The position numbers and the translations under genes were made by a program. A stretch of DNA of 64,000 bases, taken from NCBI RefSeq assembly GCF_040529335.1, contig NZ_CP159534.1:5828001-5892000 (forward strand), in the 5' to 3' direction. Positions 37,439-45,687 of the stretch are shown in pieces (positions within the stretch are counted from its first letter, which is position 1; the number at the start of each line of letters is the position of its first letter). Below the pieces are notes generated by a model. The model did not search any database. It had not been told where the DNA came from and was given only the letters and a program-made list of their open reading frames with translations. This DNA is from Streptomyces sp. HUAS MG91 (GTDB lineage: Bacteria > Actinomycetota > Actinomycetes > Streptomycetales > Streptomycetaceae).

Positions 37439-38613
37439 ACCCCACCCGCCGTACCGGCCTCCTGCTGACCGCGGCCGTCCTCGCCGCGCTGACCGGCTGC
37501 GGCACCGAGTCCTCCGCCGGGCACACCGCCCAGGAGGCGATCAAACCGGTCAAGCCGGCCGCGCCGCAGCGGCCGGCGGTCCACGGGCTGCCCGGCATGC
37601 CGCCCGTCCTCGACACCAAGGACATCTATGCCGCCGACCGCCCCAACAAGCTGTCGCCGGTGGTCAAGGACTTCCCCTCCCGGGTCTACGTGCCCAACAC
37701 CGAGTCCGACACGGTCACCGTCATCGACCCCAGGACGTTCAAGGTGACCGAGACGATCAAGGTCGGCCGCCAGCCCCAGCACGTCGTCCCTTCCTGGGAC
37801 ATGAAGACGCTCTGGGTCAACAACGACAAGGGCAACACCCTCACCCCCATCGACCCGAGAACCGGCAAGGCGGGCGCCCCGGTCGACGTCCACGACCCGT
37901 ACAACCTCTACTTCACCCCTGACGGCAAGCACGCCGTCGTCATGGCCTCGCTCGACCGCGAACTGGTCTTCCGCGACCCGCACACCATGAAGATCCAGCA
38001 CACCGAGCCGGTCTCCTGCTACGGCGTCAACCACGCCGACTTCTCACCCGACGGCCGCTACTTCATCGTGAGCTGCGAGTTCAGCGGCGAGCTGCTGAAG
38101 GTCGACACCGCCCGGATGAAGGTGGTCGCGCACCAGAAGCTGCCCTTCGCCGGCGCGATGCCGCAGGACGTCAAGATCTCCCCGGACGGCAAGCGGTTCT
38201 ACATCGCCGACATGATGGCCAACGGCATGTGGGTGCTCGACGGCGACGCCTTCACCACCCCGAAGCTGCTGCCCACCGGTAAGGGCACCCACGGCCTCTA
38301 CGTCAGCCGCGACTCCAGGGAGATGTACGTCTCCAACCGAGGCGAGGGCACGATCTCCGTCTTCGACTTCGCCGCGAACCGGCTCACCAAGAAGTGGCGG
38401 CTCCCGCAGGGCGGCAGCCCCGACATGGGCGGGGTCTCGGCGGACGGCAACACGCTCTGGCTGTCGGGCCGCTACGACTCCGAGGTCTACGCCATCGACA
38501 CCCGCACCGGCGTCCAGGTGGCCCGCATCCCGGTCGGCAACGGCCCCCACGGCCTCGCCGTCTACCCGCAGCCGGGCCGCTACTCGCTGGGCCACACCGG
38601 AATCTTCCGGTAG
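37435..38613 (+). CDS. YVTN/YncE-type beta-propeller lipoprotein
   Basis: 392 residues. The GTG at 37435 overlaps the deacetylase stop by four bases. Lipoprotein signal with lipobox LTGC (Cys about 21). The rest is a seven-bladed-propeller pattern with repeating units such as YVPNTESDTVTVIDP, LWVNNDKGNTLTPIDP, FTPDGKHAVVM, ISPDGKRFYIAD, YVSNRGEGTISVFD and AYDSEVYAIDT-like blades. These form surface-binding scaffolds in other bacteria. Coupling to the deacetylase suggests a common cell-wall or extracellular polysaccharide task. Function is otherwise unknown. Confidence 0.88.
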   Translation: MNPTRRTGLLLTAAVLAALTGCGTESSAGHTAQEAIKPVKPAAPQRPAVHGLPGMPPVLDTKDIYAADRPNKLSPVVKDFPSRVYVPNTESDTVTVIDPRTFKVTETIKVGRQPQHVVPSWDMKTLWVNNDKGNTLTPIDPRTGKAGAPVDVHDPYNLYFTPDGKHAVVMASLDRELVFRDPHTMKIQHTEPVSCYGVNHADFSPDGRYFIVSCEFSGELLKVDTARMKVVAHQKLPFAGAMPQDVKISPDGKRFYIADMMANGMWVLDGDAFTTPKLLPTGKGTHGLYVSRDSREMYVSNRGEGTISVFDFAANRLTKKWRLPQGGSPDMGGVSADGNTLWLSGRYDSEVYAIDTRTGVQVARIPVGNGPHGLAVYPQPGRYSLGHTGIFR

Positions 38614-38616
38614 GAA

Positions 38617-38657
38617 GCGCCCCGCCCGGGGCGCGGGGGACCGCGCGACCAGCCACG
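38617..38657 (+). repeat. REP-like element with terminator hairpin, copy 2
   Basis: A GCGCCCC/GGGGCGC stem with a GCCC loop (38617-38634) leads into CCGCGCGACC and GCCACG. It shares 27 of 30 bases (38628-38657) with copy 1 at 34699-34728. It ends the deacetylase/propeller operon. Confidence 0.72.
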
Positions 38658-38677
38658 TACGAGCCCCCGCGCCCCAC

Positions 38678-38708
38678 TTGAGTCTCCACCCGCTGGAGGG
38701 CCCAGACT
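38678..38708 (+). promoter_or_regulatory. MerR-type promoter/operator with 19-base spacer
   Basis: TTGAGT (38678-38683) and CAGACT (38703-38708) are 19 bases apart, and the spacer contains the dyad CTCCA-CCCGC-TGGAG. An overlong spacer with a centred dyad is the hallmark of promoters controlled by MerR proteins. The predicted transcription start coincides with the ATG at 38716, so the mRNA would be leaderless. Confidence 0.7.
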
Positions 38709-38715
38709 CCCTGCC

Positions 38716-39630
38716 ATGACCGACGAACGACCCCGGTTGCTCACGATCGGACAGCTGGCCCGCCGCACCGGCCTCACCGTGCGCACCATCCGCTACTGGT
38801 CCGACGAGGACGTGCTGCACCCCGTCGCCCGCAGCGAGGGCGGCTACCGGCTCTACGACGCCGAGTCCGTGGCCCGCCTGGAGCTGATCCGCACCCTGCG
38901 CGAACTGGGCCTCGGCCTGGACGACGTACGGAAGGTGCTCGCGGGGGAGCGGGACATCGCCTCGGTGGCCGCCGCGCACGTGGCGGCGCTCGACGCGCAG
39001 ATCCGCGCGCTCCGGCTGAACCGGGCGGTCCTGTCGACGGTCGCACAGCGCAACTCGACCGCAGAGGAGATGGCCCTCATGAACAAGCTGGCGCGGCTCT
39101 CCGCCGCCGAACGCAAGCACATCATCGACGACTTCATGGAGCAGACGTTCGGCGGCCTCGACGCCGCCGACCCCGACATCCGCACCCGGCTGCGCGTCAT
39201 GGTCCCCGATCTGCCCGACGACCCGTCGAGCCGCCAGGTCGACGCCTGGGTGGAACTGGCCGAACTGATGGGGGACCAGCAGTTCCGGGCCCATATGCGC
39301 AAGATGTTCGAGTTCAACGCGGCGGACCGCGGGCCCGACGTGGCACCCGGCAGCTCCCTGTGGTTCATGAGCCGGCTCGTGCAGCTCGCCGGGGAGGCCG
39401 GGGAGCGGGGCGTCGAGCCCGGATCCGACGAGGCGGGCGAGGTGCTGCGGGGCCTGCTCGGCGACGCCGACCCGGCCGAGGTGCTCGAACGCCTGGAGGC
39501 CGCGGCCAACGAGGACGTCGCCCGGTTCCGCGACCTGGTGTCCCTCGTGCGGGGCCTCGACCCGCTGCCGGACCACCGTGAGGAGTTCGCCTGGGTACTC
39601 GCCGCACTGCGCACACGACTCGCCAGCTAA
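38716..39630 (+). CDS. MerR-family transcriptional regulator
   Basis: 304 residues. N-terminal winged helix TIGQLARRTGLTVRTIRYWSD with the second wing GGYRLYDAES, then the dimerisation coiled coil (about 75-105) and a long helical C-terminal domain of about 180 residues. That domain lacks an obvious metal-binding Cys cluster, so a small organic ligand or stress signal is more likely than a metal. It probably controls its own overlapping promoter (38678-38708). No target operon is adjacent on the same strand. Confidence 0.93.
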   Translation: MTDERPRLLTIGQLARRTGLTVRTIRYWSDEDVLHPVARSEGGYRLYDAESVARLELIRTLRELGLGLDDVRKVLAGERDIASVAAAHVAALDAQIRALRLNRAVLSTVAQRNSTAEEMALMNKLARLSAAERKHIIDDFMEQTFGGLDAADPDIRTRLRVMVPDLPDDPSSRQVDAWVELAELMGDQQFRAHMRKMFEFNAADRGPDVAPGSSLWFMSRLVQLAGEAGERGVEPGSDEAGEVLRGLLGDADPAEVLERLEAAANEDVARFRDLVSLVRGLDPLPDHREEFAWVLAALRTRLAS

Positions 39631-39677
39631 TCTGACCCCCGTCAACACAGCAGTAAGCAAAACGAGGGGTGGTCCCG

Positions 39678-39893
39678 GTGGCGAGCATCGAGGAAGCACG
39701 CAAGGCGTTCGACCGGTTCGACGCGGACGGTGACGGCTTCATCACGGCGGCCGAGTACAAGAGCGCCATGGCGCAGATGGGCGACTTCAACGTCACCGAG
39801 TCGGTGGCCGAGGTCCTCATCGCCCGGCAGGACACCAACGGCGACAAGGTGCTCTCCTTCGACGAGTTCTGGGCCAACCTGAACAAGGCCTGA
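39678..39893 (+). CDS. Two-EF-hand calcium-binding protein (calmodulin-like)
   Basis: 71 residues. The GTG at 39678 is chosen because GAGGGG is 8 bases upstream; a GTG at 39669 overlaps that site. Two EF-hand loops are complete: DADGDGFITAAE and DTNGDKVLSFDE, each with Asp/Asn ligands at positions 1, 3 and 5 and Glu at 12. It is small and cytoplasmic, like the calmodulin-like proteins known in Streptomyces (CabB/CabC type). It probably buffers or senses calcium. The next gene starts four bases later. Confidence 0.93.
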   Translation: MASIEEARKAFDRFDADGDGFITAAEYKSAMAQMGDFNVTESVAEVLIARQDTNGDKVLSFDEFWANLNKA

Positions 39894-39896
39894 GTC

Positions 39897-40964
39897 CTGA
39901 GAGACCAACCGCGTCCGCCGGGACTGGACCGCACGGGTCCCGCCCCGGCGGACGCGTCCCTGCTCACCCTGCTCGGACTCGGGCCCGAGGAGGACGCCGT
40001 CTACCGGCTCCTCGTCGACCGGCCGGACAGCGAACCCGGCGACCTGGTCGGCCCGTTGACCCCGTACGAGGTGACCCGCGCGCTCGGCGTCCTGGTCGAG
40101 CGGGGCCTCGTCAGCGCCCGGCTCGGCGCCGAGGGGACGGCCCCGCGCTATCGCTCCGCCTCCCCGATCCTCGCCCTCGGCCCGCTCCTCGAAGCCCGCC
40201 GCGGCGCCCTCCACCAGGTCGAGCACCTGGTCACCGAGTTGTCCGAACGGCACCGCGCCGCACAGGTCCGGGCCTCCGGCGCCCCCGTCGAAGTGCTCTC
40301 CGGAGCCGCCGCGATCCGGCGCAGGCTGCTCGCCATGGGCCGGGAGGCGCAGAGCGAGGTCTGCTCCCTGATGCCCACGCGCAGGGCGCCCGTGGCGCTC
40401 TCCGTCGAGGAGGGCATCGAGGAGGTCGAGCACGAGTCCATGCGGCGGGGCGTCCTGCTGCGCTCGGTCGTCGAACGCGGCTGGTTCGACCACCCCGACA
40501 CCGCCGCCTCCATCGCCCAGGTGGTGGCGCAGGGACAGAGCGTCGCCGTCGCCGAACGAGTGCCGATCAAACTGGTCATCGCGGACCGGCGCACCGCCCT
40601 GCTGCCGCTCGACCCCGAGCGCGACGAGACCGAGCCGATCGCGCTCGTCGTCCACCGCAGCGGCCTGCTCACCGCGCTCCAGTCCCTCTTCGACCAGTGC
40701 TACGCGCAGGCCACCCCGCTCCAGGTCGGCCTGGGGGAGGCGCCCCGCGCCGACGACCCCCTCGACGGGCTCGACCGGAACATCCTCACCCTGCTGCACG
40801 TCGGCCTCACCGACGCCGCCATCGCCCGCCAGCTCGGCCTCGGGCACCGCACCGTGCAGCGGCGGCTGCGGTCCCTGATGACCCGGGCGGCCGCGGCGAC
40901 CCGCTTCCAGCTCGGCTGGCACGCGGCGCGGGCCGGCTGGCTGGAACCCGACGACCCCGGCTGA
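39897..40964 (+). CDS. TrmB-like/LuxR-type transcriptional regulator with unusual (CTG?) start
   Basis: About 355 residues if begun at the CTG at 39897. An N-terminal TrmB-like winged helix (LLGLGPEEDAVYRLLVDRP to VLVERGLVSARLG) is followed by a TrmB-type sensor region. A C-terminal LuxR-like HTH ends the protein (DAAIARQLGLGHRTVQRRLRSLM). The winged helix is plainly coding, yet this frame has no ATG, GTG or TTG between the EF-hand stop (39893) and a TTG at 40056 that would cut the domain in half. The CTG at 39897 has AAGG about 8 bases upstream, and another CTG lies at 39924. Non-AUG initiation, translational re-initiation or reading through from the EF-hand gene are possible. Confidence 0.8.
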   Translation: MRDQPRPPGLDRTGPAPADASLLTLLGLGPEEDAVYRLLVDRPDSEPGDLVGPLTPYEVTRALGVLVERGLVSARLGAEGTAPRYRSASPILALGPLLEARRGALHQVEHLVTELSERHRAAQVRASGAPVEVLSGAAAIRRRLLAMGREAQSEVCSLMPTRRAPVALSVEEGIEEVEHESMRRGVLLRSVVERGWFDHPDTAASIAQVVAQGQSVAVAERVPIKLVIADRRTALLPLDPERDETEPIALVVHRSGLLTALQSLFDQCYAQATPLQVGLGEAPRADDPLDGLDRNILTLLHVGLTDAAIARQLGLGHRTVQRRLRSLMTRAAAATRFQLGWHAARAGWLEPDDPG

Positions 40965-41050
40965 GGCGCGTTTACGCCACGGCCACTTCACGCCACCGAT
41001 GATCCCTTGTAGCGGACACCTCAGGTGGCGAACCATCAACGCACCGATCG

Positions 41051-41072
41051 CGTGGGGCTCTTGGGCCCCACG
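41051..41072 (+). terminator. Hairpin terminator between the regulator and the M4 gene
   Basis: The arms CGTGGGGC and GCCCCACG pair perfectly around a 6-base loop and are followed by TTTCT. It lies only 26 bases before the M4 start. It either ends the regulator mRNA or acts in the M4 leader. Confidence 0.65.
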
Positions 41073-41098
41073 TTTCTGTGTGTGATGGGGAGGACGTT

Positions 41099-43813
41099 GT
41101 GGCAAAGAGACCGATACGCCGGGTCGTGGCCGCGGGAGTGGTGGCCGCCGCCACCGGCTCCGCGCTGCTGACCGGACCCGCCTGGGCCGCCGACGGGACG
41201 CCCGGCACCGGAGCGGCCACCGGCACCCCGGTCCCGGTGGCGCCCGCCATGACCCAGGGCCTCGACACGGCGGCCAGGAGCGGCACCCCCGCCCAGGCCG
41301 CCCGCGCCCACATCGCGGACCACGAGGACACCTACAAGGTGCCCGTGTCCGACCTGAAGACGGTCCGCACCACCCAGGACGGCGGCCAGACCACCGTCCG
41401 GTTCCGCCAGGAGCACGACGGCGTCCCGGTGTTCGGCGCCGAGTACGCCGTGCAGACCCAGAAGTCCGGCGCGGACCGCAAGGTCACCTCCGCCACCGGC
41501 ACCCTCTACACGGACCTGACGGTCTCCACGACCCCGAAGGTCGACGAGGCCACCGCCGAGCGCCGACTGACCGTGCTCGACGCCAACCTGCGCGGCGTGG
41601 CGGGCGCGAAGACCGCATCCCACGGCCTCACCGTGCTGCCCGACGCCCAGGGCGGGCGCCTCGCCTGGCACTTCACCGTCACCGGCGCCAAGAAGGACGG
41701 CAGCCCGGTCCGCCAGGAGACGTACATCGACGCCCGCGTCGGCGGCCTCGCCCTCTCCTACAACAACATCGACGCCGCCGACGCCTCGCCCGCGCGGGCC
41801 ACCGGCGTCCGCGTCGACGGCACCGAGACGACGCTGGAGGCCGACAAGGCCGCCGACGGCTCGTACACGCTGGTCGACTCGACCCGCGCCATGTACCCGG
41901 CGACCGGCGGTCAGATCCGTACCTACGACGCCCAGCGCAAGAGCTACCTCGACGTCGCGGGCGGCCCGGTCACCGACGACGTACCGCTGGTGACGTCGGC
42001 GACCGACCGCTTCGACGGCGCGAACACCTCGTCCGGCGCCGTCGACGCGCACCTCAACGCCGCCAAGGTCTACGAGTTCTACAAGAACGAGATCGGCCGC
42101 GACGGCATCGACGGCAAGGGCGGCTCGGTCTACTCCGTCGTCAACGTCTCCAACAAGGGCAAGGACTACGCCAACGCCTTCTGGGACGGCTCCAAGATGG
42201 TCTACGGCCACATGGACGGCGTACCGCTGTCCGTGGGCCTGGACGTCGTCGGCCACGAGATGACCCACGGCGTCACCGAGCACAGCGCGGGCCTCGTCTA
42301 CCTGAACCAGTCCGGCGCCCTCAACGAGGCGATATCCGACTACTTCGGCAACGCCATGGAGACCGCCGACAAGGGCGTCGCCATGGACGACCCGAACTCC
42401 GGGCTCATCGGCGAGTACCTGTGCAACGGCACCAAGCCGCTCGACGAGTGCGCGCTGCGCGACCTGAACGACGGCCGCAACGCGCAGAAGGACTACGAGC
42501 CGATCCCGCTCGACATCGACAACGGCGGAGTCCACTACAACTCCACCATCGTCGGCGGAGCCCTGTGGGACATGCGCAAGGCGATCGACACCGAGCTCGC
42601 CGACCAGATCGTCTACCGCGCCGCGCAGAACTACCTCACCCCGCTGTCCGGCTTCACCGAGATGCGCACCGCGGTGACGCTCGCCGCCAAGTCCCTGAAG
42701 GTCTCCAAGAACGACCGGGCCAGGATCGACGCCGCCTTCGACGCCCACGGCATCGAGAACGGCTGGGAGCAGAAGGGCGGCACCCACGACGGCACCACCA
42801 TCGGCGCCGACGTCCTGCCCGCCTACGAGGTGTACAGCGGCATCGACCAGCAGGCCGCCCAGATCAGCGGCGACGTCTACGCCATCGGGCACGGCGACGC
42901 GATCGCCTGGGACCAGGGCTCGGCCGCGTTCGGCATCACCGTGGGCCGCTTCAGCAAGCAGCACGGCAAGTCCGACCACGAACTCGCCCAGCGCGACGCC
43001 TACTTGATCGACCCCTCGCTCGACAAGAAGCGGATCGTCTTCACCCGCGTCACCGCCGACGGCATCGGCATCTACGGCGCGGGCGACAAGGGCCAGGGCG
43101 CGATCAAGAAGATCGTCGACACCCCCGGCGCCGACGAGACCGAGCCGGTCACCGAGAACGGCGCCCTCGCCTACGTCTCCACCACCGCCGACGGCGAGCA
43201 GGACGTCATGCTGCGCAAGGCCGACGGCACGACGGTCAACGTGACGCCGGAGACCGGCACCAAGGCCTACCGCCTCGCGATGAAGGACGGCACCATCGCC
43301 TGGGCCGGCGCCGACGGCACGTGGCTGTTCACGTACGACATCGCCACCGGCACGACCCGGAGCAAGCGGATCACCGGCTTCCTCACCGATGTGATCGCCG
43401 ACGTCCAGCTCACGAAGGACCACGTCTTCTACCGTTCCGACGGCGGATTCCTGATCCCGAGCTCGTCCTTCGGGGCGGCGCCGCTCGACGACGTGGCGAA
43501 GCTGAAGAGCCTCACCTACCCGGGCATGACCTTCCTCGGCCAGTTCACGGTCACCGACGACTACTTCGCGTACTCCACGTTCGACATCTGGGGTGCCCTC
43601 GGCGGCTGGGGCGAGCCCGGCAAGGTGCAGGTGGCCAGGACCGCGGAGCTGTTCTCCGGCGGCAAGCCGCAGTGGCAGCGCGTCTCCTGCTCCTCCGGCG
43701 CCCAGCTGGCCCCGTCCCTCGGTGACGGCCGGCGCGTCGCATGGCTGGACACCACGTCCGCCGCGACGGACGTGGTGACCCGCGAGACCTTCGCCGGTAC
43801 CTGCGAGAACTAG
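41099..43813 (+). CDS. Secreted M4 metalloprotease with C-terminal beta-propeller-like region
   Basis: 904 residues. GTG at 41099 follows GGGGAGG by 6 bases. Signal peptide (MAKRPIRRVVAAGVVAAATG, cleaved near AWAAD), FTP/PepSY propeptide (about 60-230) and a catalytic domain with HEMTHGVT (H386, E387, H390), Glu410 in NEAISDYF and His479 in GVHYNS. After about residue 570 come some 330 residues with repeated short strands (NGALAYVSTTADGEQDVML, DGTIAWAGADGTWLF, DHVFYRSDGG). This looks like a TolB/propeller-type domain and replaces the P domain of the paralogue at 695-2770. It may bind substrate or wall. Its stop is one base from the convergent leuA stop. Confidence 0.94.
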   Translation: MAKRPIRRVVAAGVVAAATGSALLTGPAWAADGTPGTGAATGTPVPVAPAMTQGLDTAARSGTPAQAARAHIADHEDTYKVPVSDLKTVRTTQDGGQTTVRFRQEHDGVPVFGAEYAVQTQKSGADRKVTSATGTLYTDLTVSTTPKVDEATAERRLTVLDANLRGVAGAKTASHGLTVLPDAQGGRLAWHFTVTGAKKDGSPVRQETYIDARVGGLALSYNNIDAADASPARATGVRVDGTETTLEADKAADGSYTLVDSTRAMYPATGGQIRTYDAQRKSYLDVAGGPVTDDVPLVTSATDRFDGANTSSGAVDAHLNAAKVYEFYKNEIGRDGIDGKGGSVYSVVNVSNKGKDYANAFWDGSKMVYGHMDGVPLSVGLDVVGHEMTHGVTEHSAGLVYLNQSGALNEAISDYFGNAMETADKGVAMDDPNSGLIGEYLCNGTKPLDECALRDLNDGRNAQKDYEPIPLDIDNGGVHYNSTIVGGALWDMRKAIDTELADQIVYRAAQNYLTPLSGFTEMRTAVTLAAKSLKVSKNDRARIDAAFDAHGIENGWEQKGGTHDGTTIGADVLPAYEVYSGIDQQAAQISGDVYAIGHGDAIAWDQGSAAFGITVGRFSKQHGKSDHELAQRDAYLIDPSLDKKRIVFTRVTADGIGIYGAGDKGQGAIKKIVDTPGADETEPVTENGALAYVSTTADGEQDVMLRKADGTTVNVTPETGTKAYRLAMKDGTIAWAGADGTWLFTYDIATGTTRSKRITGFLTDVIADVQLTKDHVFYRSDGGFLIPSSSFGAAPLDDVAKLKSLTYPGMTFLGQFTVTDDYFAYSTFDIWGALGGWGEPGKVQVARTAELFSGGKPQWQRVSCSSGAQLAPSLGDGRRVAWLDTTSAATDVVTRETFAGTCEN

Positions 43814-43814
43814 C

Positions 43815-45515
43815 TCAACTCGGCTTCACAGCGGCCCGGTTCACCGCGGACAGCACCGCCCCCACGGAGGCGGCGAGCACCGAGGTGTGCCGGGCCGCGC
43901 CCCATGCGCGCACCCGTCCCACCCGGCAGCACGCGTACGCCACGGCCTCGGAGCCGGAGCCCCCGCCGAGCCCGTGCTCGGCGAAGGACTCGATGTCGAC
44001 GTCCACACCGGCGGCGCGCAGCGCGTCACCGAAGGCGGCCAGCGGACCGTTGCCCTTGCCCTCCAGCTCCCGTCGCTCGCCGTCCACCTCGACGACGCAC
44101 GAGAAGCGGTGCACCTCGGCCCCCTCCTGCCGGGCGGCCCAGTCGACGAGGGCCACCGGCCCCGCGGCGTCCAGATAGGCGTCCCGGAACAGCGCGTACA
44201 GCTCGTCCGGGCCCGCCTCGCGCCCGCTCGCGTCGGTCGCCTCCTGGACCGCCCGCGCGTACGCGGGCCGCATCTCCCGCGGCAGGTCGATACCGTGGTG
44301 CTCGCGCAGCAGGTACGCCATTCCGCCCTTGCCCGACTGGGAGTTGACCCGGATGACGGCCTCGTACGACCGCCCGAGATCGGCCGGGTCGACCGGCAGG
44401 TACGGCACCTCCCACGGCCCGTCCGGGTGCGCGGCGCGGTGCGCGAGACCCTTGCTGATCGCGTCCTGGTGGGTGCCGGAGAACGCCGTGTGGACGAGGT
44501 CGCCCGCGTACGGGTGGCGGGGGTGCACGGGCAGCCGGTTGCAGTGCTCGACCGTCTCGCGCACCGCGTCGATGTCGGAGAGGTCCAGCTTCGGGTCGAC
44601 GCCCTGGGTGTACAGGTTCAGGGCCAGGGTCACCAGATCGACGTTGCCGGTGCGCTCGCCGTTGCCGAACAGGCAGCCCTCGACGCGCTGCGCGCCCGCG
44701 AGGAGCGCCAGTTCGGCGCAGGCGACCCCGGTGCCGCGGTCGTTGTGCGGATGCACGGAGAGGATCACGGAGTCGCGCCGGTCCAGGTGCCGGTGCATGT
44801 ACTCGATCTGATCCGCGTAGACGTCCGGCGTCGCGATCTCGACCGTCGTCGGCAGATTGTGCGTGACCGGCCGGTCGGGGCTCGCGTCCCACAGCTCGGT
44901 CAGCCCGTTGCAGAGCTCAAGCGCGAAGTCGGGCTCGGTCAGGTTGAACGTCTCCGGCGCGAACTGGAAACGGATGTGCGCGTCCCCGCGGGCGTCCGCG
45001 AGCCGGGCCATGTGCGTGGCCGCCTCCCTGACCGTCGCCAGGAGCTCCGCGCGCGTCCTGCCCAGCACCACGTCCCGCCAGACCGGCGACGTCGCGATGT
45101 ACAGGTGGACGACCGCGCGCGGCAGGCCCTCGACGGCGGCGAAGGTGCGCTCGATCAGCTCCGGCCTGGCGGGCGTGAAGACGACCGGGGTCACGTCGTC
45201 CGGCACGAGGTCGCTCGTCACGAGCCGGCGGACGAAGTCGAAGTCCGTCCGGCTGGCGGACGGATAGCCCACCTCGATCTCCTTGAACCCCGTGCGCACC
45301 AGCAGGTCGAAGAAGCGCTGCTTGCGCGCGCCGTCCATCGGCTCGGCCAGCGCCTGATTGCCGTCGCGCAGATCGACGGGCACCCAGAGCGGGGCCTCGG
45401 TGATCCGCCGCCCCGGCCAGCCGCGCTCCCGTACCGGCACGTCGACGCGCTCGTGGTGGGGGCGGTAGCGGTGGAACGGCATGGGGGAGGGGGTCTGCGG
45501 ATTCCAGCGGTACAT
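43815..45515 (-). CDS. leuA: 2-isopropylmalate synthase
   Basis: 566 residues, actinobacterial LeuA length. It condenses acetyl-CoA with 2-ketoisovalerate, the first step of leucine synthesis. The ATG at 45515 ([19 protein letters not shown]) has GAAGGA upstream and lies after the attenuator. HMGL-like motifs: [13 protein letters not shown] and [13 protein letters not shown], and a Gly-rich [14 protein letters not shown] segment. A C-terminal LeuA dimer domain for leucine feedback starts at about 440 ([19 protein letters not shown]). Its transcript begins about 118 bases upstream and encodes a Leu-rich leader peptide. Convergent with the M4 gene, divergent from the GntR gene. Confidence 0.96.
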   Translation of the reverse strand: MYRWNPQTPSPMPFHRYRPHHERVDVPVRERGWPGRRITEAPLWVPVDLRDGNQALAEPMDGARKQRFFDLLVRTGFKEIEVGYPSASRTDFDFVRRLVTSDLVPDDVTPVVFTPARPELIERTFAAVEGLPRAVVHLYIATSPVWRDVVLGRTRAELLATVREAATHMARLADARGDAHIRFQFAPETFNLTEPDFALELCNGLTELWDASPDRPVTHNLPTTVEIATPDVYADQIEYMHRHLDRRDSVILSVHPHNDRGTGVACAELALLAGAQRVEGCLFGNGERTGNVDLVTLALNLYTQGVDPKLDLSDIDAVRETVEHCNRLPVHPRHPYAGDLVHTAFSGTHQDAISKGLAHRAAHPDGPWEVPYLPVDPADLGRSYEAVIRVNSQSGKGGMAYLLREHHGIDLPREMRPAYARAVQEATDASGREAGPDELYALFRDAYLDAAGPVALVDWAARQEGAEVHRFSCVVEVDGERRELEGKGNGPLAAFGDALRAAGVDVDIESFAEHGLGGGSGSEAVAYACCRVGRVRAWGAARHTSVLAASVGAVLSAVNRAAVKPS

Positions 45516-45548
45516 CGGTGGTGGTGTCCTTCGCGGTCGACGGGTGAC

Positions 45549-45585
45549 GACCGGCAGCACGGCACCCCGCGGCGGGGTGCCGGTC
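45549..45585 (-). promoter_or_regulatory. leuA attenuator: two mutually exclusive hairpins
   Basis: Hairpin A pairs CGGCACCCC (45560-45568) with GGGGTGCCG (45574-45582), a compact GC-rich terminator-like stem. Hairpin B pairs GACCGGCA (45549-45556) with TGCCGGTC (45578-45585) and uses part of the same arm, so A and B cannot coexist. On the minus strand they follow the stop of the Leu-rich leader peptide directly, the layout of amino-acid attenuators. Confidence 0.75.
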
Positions 45586-45588
45586 GCG

Positions 45589-45633
45589 TCAGGCCCCGCC
45601 GCGGCCGCCGAGAAGAAGGAGTCCACGGGTCAT
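45589..45633 (-). CDS. leuA leader peptide [14 protein letters not shown]
   Basis: 14 codons: ATG at 45633, then four consecutive Leu codons (CTC CTT CTT CTC), stop TGA at 45591-45589. It lies inside the leuA 5' leader. Two of the Leu codons are CTT, rare in this genome, which would make ribosome speed very sensitive to charged tRNA-Leu. The ATG coincides with the predicted transcription start (-10 TAGTCT at 45641-45646), so it is probably translated as a leaderless mRNA. The attenuator hairpins follow. Leu-rich leader peptides before leuA have been predicted in actinobacteria by comparative work. Confidence 0.85.
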   Translation of the reverse strand: MTRGLLLLGGRGGA

Positions 45634-45640
45634 GGCGGGT

Positions 45641-45670
45641 AGACTAGCCACACCTCAGCTCCTCAGACAA
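45641..45670 (-). promoter_or_regulatory. leuA promoter
   Basis: On the minus strand, TTGTCT (45670-45665) and TAGTCT (45646-45641) are separated by 18 bases. Predicted start is at 45633, the A of the leader-peptide ATG. The -35 box lies inside the first tandem repeat, so a protein bound there would block leuA. Confidence 0.65.
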
Positions 45671-45687
45671 GTACTCCTCAGACAAGT
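45659..45687. repeat. Tandem repeat CTCCTCAGACAAGT, likely GntR operator
   Basis: Two exact 14-base copies (45659-45672 and 45674-45687) one base apart. Part of the unit (CCTCAG) also occurs at 45653-45658. The complement ACTTGTCTGAGGAG contains the TTGTC half-site style of FadR-subfamily operators. It covers the leuA -35 box and reaches the gntR start. Confidence 0.65.
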
